A model generated the notes under the pieces. It worked only from the letters and a program-made list of their open reading frames with translations, was not told the origin of the DNA and searched no databases. From Candidatus Limiplasma stercoravium (lineage in GTDB: Bacteria > Bacillota > Clostridia > Christensenellales > Aristaeellaceae), in the NCBI GenBank assembly GCA_018715175.1, contig DVME01000121.1, forward strand, positions 1 through 36,241: DNA of 36,241 nucleotides. Direction: 5' to 3'. Below are positions 1-8,176 of the stretch, piece by piece. A program made the translations under genes and the position numbers. The stretch's first letter is position 1. Each line of letters starts with the position of its first letter.

Positions 1-330
1 GACAGTTCGGCCTGGCAGGTGGTCGTGCTGGAGGAAGGCCAGGCCGTGGGCGCCGCGCGCCTGTGGTGGGAGGACGGCGCCTTTTGCCTGGGCGATATCG
101 GCGTGCTGCCCGCGTACCAAGGACGCGGCTATGGCGACTTGCTGGTGCGGCTTTTGCTCTTTAAGGCGCTGACGCACGGCGCGTCGCTGCTGCGCGTGCG
201 CCCGCCGCAGCCGTTCGCCGCTTTTTTTGAGCGTTACGGCTTTGCGCCCGACCCTGAGGGCGACGGGTGGATCCTTTTGGGCTCGCAGGTTCATCTGGAT
301 GGTTGCGCGGGCTGCCGGGGCTGCTCCTAA
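1..330 (+). CDS. GNAT-family N-acetyltransferase, 5'-truncated
   Basis: The reading frame is open from the first base of the window, so the true start lies upstream and only the last 109 residues are seen. The visible part contains the acetyl-CoA binding motif A of the GNAT fold (LPAYQGRGYGDLLV, with the Q-x-x-G-x-G signature), a following helix and a strand with FFERYGF, which is the usual end of a GNAT domain. Such enzymes transfer an acetyl group from acetyl-CoA to an amine; the substrate cannot be told. The C-terminus carries a Cys/Gly-rich tail (DGCAGCRGCS) that is not part of the fold. Its stop codon overlaps the stop of the convergent glycosyltransferase gene by 4 bases, with no terminator between. 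Confidence 0.85.
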   Translation, partial: DSSAWQVVVLEEGQAVGAARLWWEDGAFCLGDIGVLPAYQGRGYGDLLVRLLLFKALTHGASLLRVRPPQPFAAFFERYGFAPDPEGDGWILLGSQVHLDGCAGCRGCS

Positions 331-1442
331 CGGGTGGGGTGGAATACCCATTTGCGCTGCAAGGTATAACTAAGGAAAAACAACACGATATCCACCGGAA
401 TCTTAATAACGTTGTCGCTCACGCCCAGCCACACGTGCAGGCTGCTGGTGAGCAAGGCGGACAGCGCCATGATCAGGAAAAACACGCACAGGTAGCGGGG
501 TAGGGAACGGCTGATCTTATCCTTGTCCGAAAAAACAAAGCGCCGGTTGAGAAAGAAGTTCGTCGCGCCCGACACAATGCGGGCCAGCACCGTGGCCAAA
601 AGGATGTGGGGCACCAGCTTGAACATGCCGATCCTCACGGGCGCGTCCACCATGGGCCCGGCCAGCTTGAGCAGGTTGTTAAACAGCAAATAGGCCAGAT
701 AATCCACCCCGAAGCCGCTCACGGACGATCCCACAAAGCGGAAAAACCCGCCGAAGATCACCCGGTAGATGCGCAGGCTGTCGCGCACGGCGCGGAAGTG
801 GCTGCCTTCGTTGTCGTTTTCGTAGACGGTTTCAATGGGCAATGGCCGCATGGCGATCCTCCGAAACGCGCAATCGATGAGCACGTTCATTTCGTATTCA
901 TAGCGTTCGCCCCGCACCTCAATCATTTGCTCCAGAAGCGAACGGTCAAAGGCGCGCAGGCCGGTTTGGGTGTCGCCCACCCATACGCCGTAGAGGAGTT
1001 TGAACACCGTGGAGGTGATACGGTTTCCCGCGCGGCTTTTGAAGGGGACGTTTGCTTGAGAAAAATCCCGGGAACCCAGCACCAGCGCCCCCGCGTTTTG
1101 TGCCAATGCCTGCGCCATGCGCGTCACATCCAGGGCGGTATGCTGGCCGTCGCTGTCGGCGGTCACGACGCCTTCCACCTGGGGGCATTCGTCGCGCACG
1201 TAGGCCATGCCACGCTTGAGCGCCACGCCTTTGCCGGCGTTGGGCGAATAGCGAATCACGTGGCAAAAGGCGTCCTCGGGCAAGGCTTCAAACAGCGCGT
1301 CAAAGTCCGCGCCGCTGCCGTCGTCCACCACCACCACACGCCCCAAGCCCGCGCTGCGCAGCGCCTCCACATAAGGCGCCAGGCGTTGATCGGGTTTATA
1401 GGCCGGGATGATCACGGCCGTTTTGGATAACCAATCCTTCAT
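327..1442 (-). CDS. Glycosyltransferase family 2 fused to GtrA-like membrane domain
   Basis: A 371-residue two-domain protein. Residues 7-225 form a GT2 domain of the dolichyl-phosphate-mannose-synthase type, with VVVVDDGSG near 36-44 and the metal-binding ADSDGQH at 95-101. Residues about 231-368 form a GtrA-like domain with four membrane helices and the typical NFFLNRRFVF and RKWVF segments. GT2 enzymes of this type load a sugar onto polyprenyl phosphate and GtrA proteins are thought to help move the lipid-linked sugar across the membrane; fusion of the two suggests synthesis and flipping in one polypeptide. The donor sugar is unknown. It follows the M1-like peptidase gene after 40 bases with no promoter that I can see, so it is probably the last gene of that operon. 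A purine-rich site (GGAAAGGACGGAG) precedes the ATG. Confidence 0.88.
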   Translation of the reverse strand: MKDWLSKTAVIIPAYKPDQRLAPYVEALRSAGLGRVVVVDDGSGADFDALFEALPEDAFCHVIRYSPNAGKGVALKRGMAYVRDECPQVEGVVTADSDGQHTALDVTRMAQALAQNAGALVLGSRDFSQANVPFKSRAGNRITSTVFKLLYGVWVGDTQTGLRAFDRSLLEQMIEVRGERYEYEMNVLIDCAFRRIAMRPLPIETVYENDNEGSHFRAVRDSLRIYRVIFGGFFRFVGSSVSGFGVDYLAYLLFNNLLKLAGPMVDAPVRIGMFKLVPHILLATVLARIVSGATNFFLNRRFVFSDKDKISRSLPRYLCVFFLIMALSALLTSSLHVWLGVSDNVIKIPVDIVLFFLSYTLQRKWVFHPTR

Positions 1443-1482
1443 CGCGCGCTCCGTCCTTTCCGCTCTTGCCCAAACCGCTCAT

Positions 1483-2964
1483 TCAGTTAAGGATGTACGT
1501 GTCCAAATAGTCCAGCATCAAGGGCCCCGGATCCTCGCCCGTCGTCTGGGCAAGCAGGGCCTCAAAGTCCTCCCGCGTGGCGTATCCAAACGCATAGGTT
1601 TCGTAATACGCGCGCAAAAACCGGTTCAGCCCTTCGCCCAGCATGTCGTCCAGCGCCAGCAACAGCGCCGCCCCCCGGTTGTACACCACCAGCGTGTATT
1701 GGCTCAGGTCCGAAAACACGTCCAGCGGCGCGCCCGGCGTGACCCCTCGCGGCACCGTGACCCGCAAGGCGCTGTAAACGCGGCTTTGCTCCATCTCTTC
1801 CCGCCGCACCTGACCGTAACGCTCCCCGATGTACTCCAAAAGGCTGAACTCGCACAGCGCTTCGTCCTGCCACGCCTGGTACCACGGGTCGCTGCCCACC
1901 ACGACGCCCCACCATTGGTGCGCTACCTCGTGCGCCGTTTCGTACTCCAGCGCTTCGCCTCCCGCGCTGTCCGCGCTCAGCATCACCAGGCAGGGATACT
2001 CCATGCCGCCCAGAGGAAACGAAACCTCGCACAGCGACAGCGTCTGGTAGGGATAGGCGCCGTAGCGCTGCGCATAAAACGCTAGCGCATGCAGGCCGTC
2101 TTCCAGCATTTCGCGCGCCCGAGACGCATTGGCGGCATAGGCGCTCACCAGCACGCCGTCCGTAACGCCCTGGGCCACGCTTGCCTTTTCATAGACCGCA
2201 AAGGCGGCTTCGCGCACCGCCAGGCAGCGAAACCTCCACGATGTCCAGCCGTCCAGCGTTTCGGCCTCGTGCGGCGCGGGCCCGGCCACTTGGTAGCCCT
2301 CCGGCACGGTCAGGGTAACGTCGTAATTGGCGCAATCGCTCAAAAACGGGTCGCCGATGGGGAGGTACTCGTCCATGCGCCACGCGCCGTCCTCCCACTT
2401 GGCCGGCACCGCAAAGGCGCTGCCCAGCGCCCATACGCCTTCCCATACCCCGAAGCGGTACGCAGCCGCAGGCACATATACGGTATAGCGCAGCGTCAGC
2501 GTGATGGTCTCGTTTGCTGCCCAGCCGCCCGCCACCGGCACGCTCAGCACGGTTTGGGCCTCGTCCAGATAGCGGTACGCCGACGCCTCGCCGTCCGCCA
2601 GCGCCTGCTCCATCACCAGCGCACCCAGCGAAAAGCCGTCGGGATAGCACAGGTCGTAGAGCTCCTCGCTGGCGCAGGGCGACGTGTCCAGGCTGCGAAA
2701 GGCGTTGGGCCACGCGCGCAGCACGCACGCCTCCTGCGATAGGCCCGTTGGGTTGCGCAGCGTAAGCGTTTGCTCGACTTCCAAGGTGCGCGTTTGCGGA
2801 TCCAGGCGGGCGGAAATGAGGATTTCGTCCAGGCCCTCCGACGCCGCCAAAAGCGTTTGCGACGCTTCCTCCGCCTCGGGCGCGCGGCGCAGCGCGAAAA
2901 CCGCGACCGCCGCGGCCGCCGCAACCGCCAGCAGCAGCGCCCACAGCCAGGCGCGCCGTTTCAT
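1483..2964 (-). CDS. M1-family-like membrane-anchored zinc metallopeptidase
   Basis: A 493-residue protein. An N-terminal signal anchor (residues 5-25) is followed by a beta-rich region and a gluzincin catalytic domain. The zinc site HEVAHQWW lies at 345-352 (H345, E346, H349), with the third ligand E368 18 residues after H349, as in M1 peptidases. The substrate-recognition motif is GGMEY at 319-323 instead of the GAMEN of classical aminopeptidases, and a likely catalytic tyrosine is Y428 (VVYNRGA). The catalytic domain should face outside the cell. The start at 2964 was chosen because its ATG overlaps the upstream stop as ATGA (2961-2964); a longer frame into the upstream gene is a shadow. 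It is co-transcribed with the zinc-ribbon membrane protein. Peptidase class is firm; substrate unknown. Confidence 0.88.
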   Translation of the reverse strand: MKRRAWLWALLLAVAAAAAVAVFALRRAPEAEEASQTLLAASEGLDEILISARLDPQTRTLEVEQTLTLRNPTGLSQEACVLRAWPNAFRSLDTSPCASEELYDLCYPDGFSLGALVMEQALADGEASAYRYLDEAQTVLSVPVAGGWAANETITLTLRYTVYVPAAAYRFGVWEGVWALGSAFAVPAKWEDGAWRMDEYLPIGDPFLSDCANYDVTLTVPEGYQVAGPAPHEAETLDGWTSWRFRCLAVREAAFAVYEKASVAQGVTDGVLVSAYAANASRAREMLEDGLHALAFYAQRYGAYPYQTLSLCEVSFPLGGMEYPCLVMLSADSAGGEALEYETAHEVAHQWWGVVVGSDPWYQAWQDEALCEFSLLEYIGERYGQVRREEMEQSRVYSALRVTVPRGVTPGAPLDVFSDLSQYTLVVYNRGAALLLALDDMLGEGLNRFLRAYYETYAFGYATREDFEALLAQTTGEDPGPLMLDYLDTYILN

Positions 2965-3917
2965 CCGATGAGCGAGCTTACGCTCGCCATAAGCAGCAGC
3001 ACCCGGTTGACCACGCCGCCCATCAGCGCGCCGCCCACGGCCCCGCACAGCGCTCCCGTCAGCACCAGCGACAGGCACACCAGCGCCATGCGTACGCGCA
3101 GCAGGCGTTCCTCCGGCTCCGCAATCAGCGCGGCCACCATGCCGCACGCCTGCACCTGGCTGACCACCGCGCCGCACAGCAGCGGAAAGAGCGCCAGGTA
3201 AGGCGACAAAAGCGCCAACGCCATGGCCAGCAGCACCGCCGCCACGGACGGCAGCGTGGTCACCGCGGCGAAGCCCGCCAGCAGTTCCCAAGAAAACCGC
3301 AGCTTGCGAACGGCGCACAGATAGGTCATATACACGCCCAGGGGCAGAACAATGGCCAGCATTTGGCACAGCGCCGCAATGCCGCCCACCGCCGGCGCCA
3401 CCCGTCCGGCCACGTAGCTGATGCCCTGATTCATGGACGAGGCGCTCTGCGCCAGGCTTGCGCCCGTGAGCGCGGCAATGGCGCTAAAGAGCGAGCCGAT
3501 CAGCCCGCGCAGCACCACCATGCCGCACAGGAAGCTCAGCACCAGCACGATGCCGGCCACCAGGGGGGCCGTCAGCAGGTCGCGCCGCTCCATGAGCGTC
3601 CGCAATACTTCCACCGGCTTGGAAAAGCTGTCCAGAAACGCATGGGGCAAATCGCACAGCACGCCCACCAGCGACGGGCGCTTGGGCTTGACGGGCTGGC
3701 CGTAAACGTAGGGCGCCTGCGTGCCCGGAGGATAGCTGCCGGCCTGGTAATTGGCATAGCTCTGCTGAAAGCCCTGAGGCCCATAGGCAGGCGGCTGCGA
3801 CGGCTGGCCGTAGCCCTGGGGCCCATAGGCGGGCGGCTGCTGATACAGGGGTTCATTGCACACGGGGCAAAAGGGAGCGCCCGGCGCGACGACGGTTCCG
3901 CATTTGGGACAGTTCAT
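2961..3917 (-). CDS. Zinc-ribbon, multi-pass membrane protein (Yip1-like topology)
   Basis: A 318-residue protein. It opens with a zinc ribbon (C3, C6, C17, C20), followed at residues 25-77 by a low-complexity linker rich in Gln, Pro, Tyr and Gly in which the unit PPAYGPQG occurs twice. The rest (about 117-310) is hydrophobic with around five membrane helices, resembling Yip1-type membrane domains. Function is unknown; the layout suggests a cytoplasmic metal-binding or protein-binding head on a membrane platform. A strong ribosome binding site (GGAGGG) sits 6 bases before the ATG. It is the first gene of a unit driven from 3957-3985 and overlaps the M1-like peptidase by 4 bases, so the two products may act together. 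The Yip1 resemblance is by topology only. Confidence 0.75.
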   Translation of the reverse strand: MNCPKCGTVVAPGAPFCPVCNEPLYQQPPAYGPQGYGQPSQPPAYGPQGFQQSYANYQAGSYPPGTQAPYVYGQPVKPKRPSLVGVLCDLPHAFLDSFSKPVEVLRTLMERRDLLTAPLVAGIVLVLSFLCGMVVLRGLIGSLFSAIAALTGASLAQSASSMNQGISYVAGRVAPAVGGIAALCQMLAIVLPLGVYMTYLCAVRKLRFSWELLAGFAAVTTLPSVAAVLLAMALALLSPYLALFPLLCGAVVSQVQACGMVAALIAEPEERLLRVRMALVCLSLVLTGALCGAVGGALMGGVVNRVLLLMASVSSLIG

Positions 3918-3956
3918 GCTTACCCTCCTTATTCTCCTCCGGGGGAGCAGGGGATG

Positions 3957-3985
3957 ATGATATCACGCCGGAGCCGGGCCGTCAA
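3957..3985 (-). promoter_or_regulatory. Sigma-A promoter for the zinc-ribbon/M1/GT2-GtrA operon
   Basis: On the minus strand TTGACG (3980-3985) and TATCAT (3957-3962) are separated by exactly 17 bases. The element lies inside the last codons of the upstream gene that ends at 3963, and transcription would start about 30 bases before the ribosome binding site of the zinc-ribbon gene. Confidence 0.65.
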
Positions 3986-6071
3986 GCTGTGCGTAAGCGA
4001 CGAGGGACGGATCCAGCAGGTACAGGCGCATGGTTTGCGTTTCCACGATTTGTTCGGGCGGCAGGGCGTCGAGGTATTCGTCCAGCGTTGTCATCGCAAA
4101 ATACCGCTCGTCCCAAAAGTCCGGTTCGGTGGCGATGAGCGCCACGTTCATGGCTTCCAACGCGGGGCCGACCTCCTCCAAGGGCAGGTTGAGCAGCGTC
4201 ACAATGGGGTTGGCGGTCAGCACGTAAGCGCGGCTGTGCAGCGGGTATTGATACCCGGAGCGCGTGATGAGAATGGACTGATCCTCCTCCACCTGCTCGG
4301 CCACCTGCATCAGCAGGCCGTAGCGCTCCTCAAAGGCGTTGTCCAATAGCAGGCTTTCATCCTCCATCACGTCCCGGCTCTGGCGGTAGATGCTCAGGGA
4401 ATAGCCCGTCTGACTGGTTCCCTGCGCAAAGGCGGCCACGCACAGCGCCGTGCACAGCAGCGCCGGAAGCCGCCGGGCCCAAGGCGCGCGCCGCCAATGC
4501 CTCGGCCAGCTTCCCTCCACGGCGCTGAGCACCGCGCACGCGCACGCGCCAGCCAGCACAAACCAATGCAGCGTATATCGCGGCAGTTTCAAAAACGCGC
4601 CCGAAAAGCTGTACAGGGGGTTGTCCAAAACGCCGCTCATGGGCGCCAGCGTCAGCAGCAACGCCAGCGACGCATACAGCAACGCCGTCGTGTTTTCGCG
4701 CTTGCGCGGCAACGCCGCATAGCGCGACAGGCGGGGTGCGCGCCGCGCCGCCGTCCAAAATAGCAGTCCCACCAATGCCGCCAGCGCCAGAAAGAACCCC
4801 CATTGGCCCACCGGGGTTGCGTAGGTGAGCATGATGGAGTCCCACGTTTCCCAGAAGTTCAGGTGCGTGGTGGTTTCCTCCAGCCGGTACTCCATCTCCA
4901 GGTAGATCGGGTACCAGGGCGCGTCGGTAAAGGTGGTCATCAGCCGCCAGGGAGAAATCGTGCCCCAGCGCGCGTAACACCACAAGCTGCCGCTGAAAGC
5001 CACCAGCGTACCGGCAGCCCCGGCCAGCGCCATGCCGACCGAGCGCAGCAATTCCCTGGCCGCCTGGCCCGTGCGGTGGATGAGGGCTCCCAGCCAGCGG
5101 CTGAGCACCCAGGCCACCACCAAAAACGGCAGCACCACAAAGCACACCACATGCGTGCTCATCACCGTAAAGCAGGCCGCGAAGAAAAACGCCAGCTTTG
5201 CCGCATAGCGCTTTGGGCCGCCCCAGGGCGTCAGGCCAGGGAAGACCGACGCGGCCCAGACCACCGCCAAAATGCGCCAGACGTCGCGCGGCGCCGAGCT
5301 GATGGCGTAAAACAGGTTGGGTACCAGGTTGATCAGCAGCATGCCCAGCATAACCCACCGCCTGCGTCCGCGGCACCATACGTCCAGAAGCGCCAGGCAG
5401 CCTGCCGCCGCATAAAAGCTGAGCATGCCCACGCCAGCGCAGGCCGCCTTGTCGTTGGGATAGCCCAGCGCGCCGCCGGTGTGAAACAGGCCGTAGCTCA
5501 TGTACAGTTCCAGCGACGGGAAGTGGTTGTTTCCGCGAAAATGCCCCTCGGTCTCTTCCTTGACAAACAGATCCGCCGTGTTGCGCTCCTCACAAAAGCG
5601 CAGCGCCAGCGCCATGTACTCCGAACTGTCCGCGCCGTTCAAAAAGCTGGAGGAATTGGCCAGCCGCACGCTGAAGGGCAGGAGCAAAAGCGCCATGCAC
5701 ACGGCAAAGCACAGCGAGGCCACCGCAGGCTTATCCAGGCGGCAGGCGCTTCGCGTCAGCGCCCACAGGCGCGCGGCTTCTTCGCGCAGGCGCTTTGCCC
5801 GGCGCAGTCCCATCACCGCCAGGCCAACCACCGCCAGGGCCGGCGGAACGCCGATGTACACCCACCGGGGCGCCGCAGGCCACGCAAGCGCCATGAGAAG
5901 CATCCACAGAAACTGCGCCAGCGGCGTGAACGCCACGCCGCTCAAAAAGCTCGGCAGGCGGCGCTTGCACAGCCCATGCGCCGTCGCCAGGCAGCCCAGC
6001 GCCAGCGCCTGAATCAAGCTGCTGAGCAAATAGAGATTCCGCCAGCCGTTCCCTATCTCCAGCCAGGTCAT
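3963..6071 (-). CDS. Large polytopic membrane protein, GT-C glycosyltransferase-like
   Basis: A 702-residue protein with about 11 or more hydrophobic helices in the first 560 residues and a soluble C-terminal domain (about 575-702). The first large loop contains an acidic motif, NGADSSEYM (145-153, D148 and E151), in the place where GT-C enzymes carry catalytic acidic residues. This architecture fits enzymes that take a sugar from a polyprenyl-phosphate donor and transfer it outside the membrane. The family is inferred from layout, not from a recognised signature. It is the last gene of a three-gene unit; its ATG overlaps the stop of the DUF354 gene (ATGA, 6068-6071). The upstream GT2 could supply its lipid-linked donor. 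Confidence 0.65.
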   Translation of the reverse strand: MTWLEIGNGWRNLYLLSSLIQALALGCLATAHGLCKRRLPSFLSGVAFTPLAQFLWMLLMALAWPAAPRWVYIGVPPALAVVGLAVMGLRRAKRLREEAARLWALTRSACRLDKPAVASLCFAVCMALLLLPFSVRLANSSSFLNGADSSEYMALALRFCEERNTADLFVKEETEGHFRGNNHFPSLELYMSYGLFHTGGALGYPNDKAACAGVGMLSFYAAAGCLALLDVWCRGRRRWVMLGMLLINLVPNLFYAISSAPRDVWRILAVVWAASVFPGLTPWGGPKRYAAKLAFFFAACFTVMSTHVVCFVVLPFLVVAWVLSRWLGALIHRTGQAARELLRSVGMALAGAAGTLVAFSGSLWCYARWGTISPWRLMTTFTDAPWYPIYLEMEYRLEETTTHLNFWETWDSIMLTYATPVGQWGFFLALAALVGLLFWTAARRAPRLSRYAALPRKRENTTALLYASLALLLTLAPMSGVLDNPLYSFSGAFLKLPRYTLHWFVLAGACACAVLSAVEGSWPRHWRRAPWARRLPALLCTALCVAAFAQGTSQTGYSLSIYRQSRDVMEDESLLLDNAFEERYGLLMQVAEQVEEDQSILITRSGYQYPLHSRAYVLTANPIVTLLNLPLEEVGPALEAMNVALIATEPDFWDERYFAMTTLDEYLDALPPEQIVETQTMRLYLLDPSLVAYAQLDGPAPA

Positions 6072-7126
6072 GCGCGTTTCCTCCCCGCCTTGGCCAGCCG
6101 GTCCATCTCGTCCAGATAGTATTGGTTGATGTCCACCTTTTCAGCCAGAAGCTTTTCGCGCTTGGCCTGTCCCTGCTGTTCCAGGTCGCTTTGGCGCAGC
6201 AGCGCCTCGGCTTGCGCGGCGGCGCGCTCGTAGCGGTCGCCGCCTTCGTTGAAGTTGTACAGCAGCCCATAGCGCTCGCTCTGCTCGCGCGTGGTGCCCG
6301 AAACGATGGTGTTGACGTACAGCGCATGCGTGCCCAGCACCGCGGCTTCGCTGGCCATGGTCGCCCCCTCGCTGAACACCAGGCGCGCAAACGCCAGCAC
6401 ATGATGCGCCATATGAAAGGGCGTGCGCAGGCGGTTGGCCTCCAGCTGGGCCGGGAGCTCGCCTTCGGCGCTTACATACACGCGCGCGTACGCCTCCAGC
6501 CGGCGCACCAAGGCCACCTTGCCCGCGTCGTCCAGTCCCCGCCTGCCGATGTCGTGGCTGGCGTTCCAGGCCACAAAGCGCACCAGAACATAGGGCTCGT
6601 CCGGGTCAAAGCCGCAATCCCTCAGCGCCTGGCGATCGGGGGTGAAGACGGAAGGATGCAGATAAAACAGCTCTTTGTAGGTATCCAGCCGCACCTGCCG
6701 CGGCCCCAGGTCCGTCAAAAACGTGCGGGGCGTCAAAATGCGGGTGGAAAGCCGCCGGCAGATGCGCAGCGAAAACTTGCTGACCTCCGTATCCTCAAAA
6801 ACCAGGTGCGGCCGGCGGCTCACCCAGGCGGCCACGGCCATCATGGGCGACGCGCGGCCGATGAGCACATCCGGCCGAAAGCGCAGCGCGCGCCAGGAAT
6901 GTTCTACACAAAGGCCCAAAAACAGCAGCCCTTTTTCCACAATGTTCTTACCCGTTGAGCGGGCGCTGAGCACGTAGGGAATGCCATATTGCCGCAGAAG
7001 CTCCGTATCGCCGTCCTTTTCCACCGCCAGGGTCATTACCTGGCCGCCACGGGCGTTCACGGCCGCGACAATGTGCCGAAACTGATGCGCCCACGCGGGA
7101 TGGTCGATGGAGAGCAGGGCTTTCAT
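6068..7126 (-). CDS. DUF354-family protein (GT-B-like fold)
   Basis: A 352-residue soluble protein resembling the DUF354 family, which has a GT-B fold distantly related to UDP-GlcNAc 2-epimerases and to MurG-like glycosyltransferases. The N-terminus MKALLSIDHPAWAHQF matches the family's typical opening of a strand followed by HPA-x-x-HxF. FEDTEVSKFS near 111 and the SEGATMASEAAVLG segment near 253-266 correspond to the second nucleotide-binding half. Members are found in glycan loci but have no settled reaction. It sits between a GT2 and a GT-C-like gene with 4-base overlaps on both sides, so coupled translation and a role in the same glycan pathway are likely. Confidence 0.75.
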   Translation of the reverse strand: MKALLSIDHPAWAHQFRHIVAAVNARGGQVMTLAVEKDGDTELLRQYGIPYVLSARSTGKNIVEKGLLFLGLCVEHSWRALRFRPDVLIGRASPMMAVAAWVSRRPHLVFEDTEVSKFSLRICRRLSTRILTPRTFLTDLGPRQVRLDTYKELFYLHPSVFTPDRQALRDCGFDPDEPYVLVRFVAWNASHDIGRRGLDDAGKVALVRRLEAYARVYVSAEGELPAQLEANRLRTPFHMAHHVLAFARLVFSEGATMASEAAVLGTHALYVNTIVSGTTREQSERYGLLYNFNEGGDRYERAAAQAEALLRQSDLEQQGQAKREKLLAEKVDINQYYLDEMDRLAKAGRKRA

Positions 7127-8103
7127 TGAATGATCACCTCGTTGGGTTCATCGGGCGTGGTAGGCGCAAGCTTACGCTGCTGGTAAAGGATGCGGCTTTC
7201 GTTACGGTTGATACGCACCATGCTTTCCATGGCTACGCCAAAGGAGAACATCAACACCGCCACCAACGTGCAAAAGGCGCAGATGAGTCCAGCGAAAAGG
7301 TAGCCGCTAAAGTAACCCACGCGCAAATAATGGGCCAGGAACATCACGCCAAAAATGACCGCCGGCACCAGAAACACCGTGCCCAAGAAGCTAAAGAAAC
7401 GCATGGGATAGTAGTCGCGCATAAGCCCCACAAGGATGCCGGCGGTTTTTTTGAGGTATTTCCACACGCTGCCGGCTACGCGGCTTTTACGCTCGGGAAA
7501 ATAGGTCACATTTACCGGCACTTCCCGTATGGCGAGGTTATAATAATGGAAATTGATAAAGCTTTCCTGTGTGTAGGTAAAGCGGCCGTAAAAATTGATT
7601 TTCAGCAACGTGTCTCGGCTGTAAGCGCGAAAACCGCAGCTGACGTCAGAAAACCTGCGGCCGCACAGGAAGCTAACCAAGCTGTTCATACGGGCGTTGC
7701 CCCAGCGCTTTACAGGCGGCATATTCTGGATGCGTTTGTTTTCCAAAAAACGCGACGCGGTCACAAAATCGGCCTCATGCTCCAAAAGAGGGCGGATGAG
7801 GCGCGCGATATCGCGGCTGTCAAACTGGCCGTCGCCGTCCATATTCACCATCAGGTCATAGCCATGGTCAATGGCAAAATCGACCGCGCTGCGAAACGCT
7901 TCTCCCAGTCCCTTATTGATTTTATGGCGAATCACCGTCGCTCCGGCCTCGTGCGCAACGCGGGCGGTATCGTCGCTGCTGCCGTCGTCGACCACAAGGA
8001 TGCGCGTCAAATCCACGCCGTCAAAGCGCGGGGGAACAGACGCGACAACCTCCCCGATTTTTTCGGCTTCATTATAGCAAGGAATGGCAATGAGCAGCTT
8101 CAT
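7123..8103 (-). CDS. Polyprenyl-phosphate glycosyltransferase, GT2 (DPM1/DpgS-like)
   Basis: A 326-residue GT2 enzyme. The N-terminal domain has IPCYNEAEKI (7-16), the nucleotide-sugar motif VVDDGSSDDT (37-46) and the metal-binding MDGDGQF (88-94). The C-terminus has two membrane helices between about 233 and 295, as in DPM1/GtrB-type synthases that attach a sugar to undecaprenyl or related phosphate on the cytoplasmic face. The sugar is unknown. It is the first gene of the unit with the DUF354 and GT-C-like genes. The ATG at 8101-8103 has GGAGGAGG about 10 bases upstream. Its product would be the donor for the GT-C-like protein. Confidence 0.88.
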   Translation of the reverse strand: MKLLIAIPCYNEAEKIGEVVASVPPRFDGVDLTRILVVDDGSSDDTARVAHEAGATVIRHKINKGLGEAFRSAVDFAIDHGYDLMVNMDGDGQFDSRDIARLIRPLLEHEADFVTASRFLENKRIQNMPPVKRWGNARMNSLVSFLCGRRFSDVSCGFRAYSRDTLLKINFYGRFTYTQESFINFHYYNLAIREVPVNVTYFPERKSRVAGSVWKYLKKTAGILVGLMRDYYPMRFFSFLGTVFLVPAVIFGVMFLAHYLRVGYFSGYLFAGLICAFCTLVAVLMFSFGVAMESMVRINRNESRILYQQRKLAPTTPDEPNEVIIQ

Positions 8104-8147
8104 GCGCGGCGTTCCTCCTCCATCTTGCGTAAGTAGGGAATGGTGAT

Positions 8148-8176
8148 ATCATAGCCCCATTTCCGCCCTCTGTCAA
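8148..8176 (-). promoter_or_regulatory. Sigma-A promoter for the GT2/DUF354/GT-C operon
   Basis: On the minus strand a perfect TTGACA (8171-8176) and TATGAT (8148-8153) are 17 bases apart. The -35 box includes the TGA stop of the upstream DUF6020-like gene, so the three-gene unit has its own strong promoter. Confidence 0.75.
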
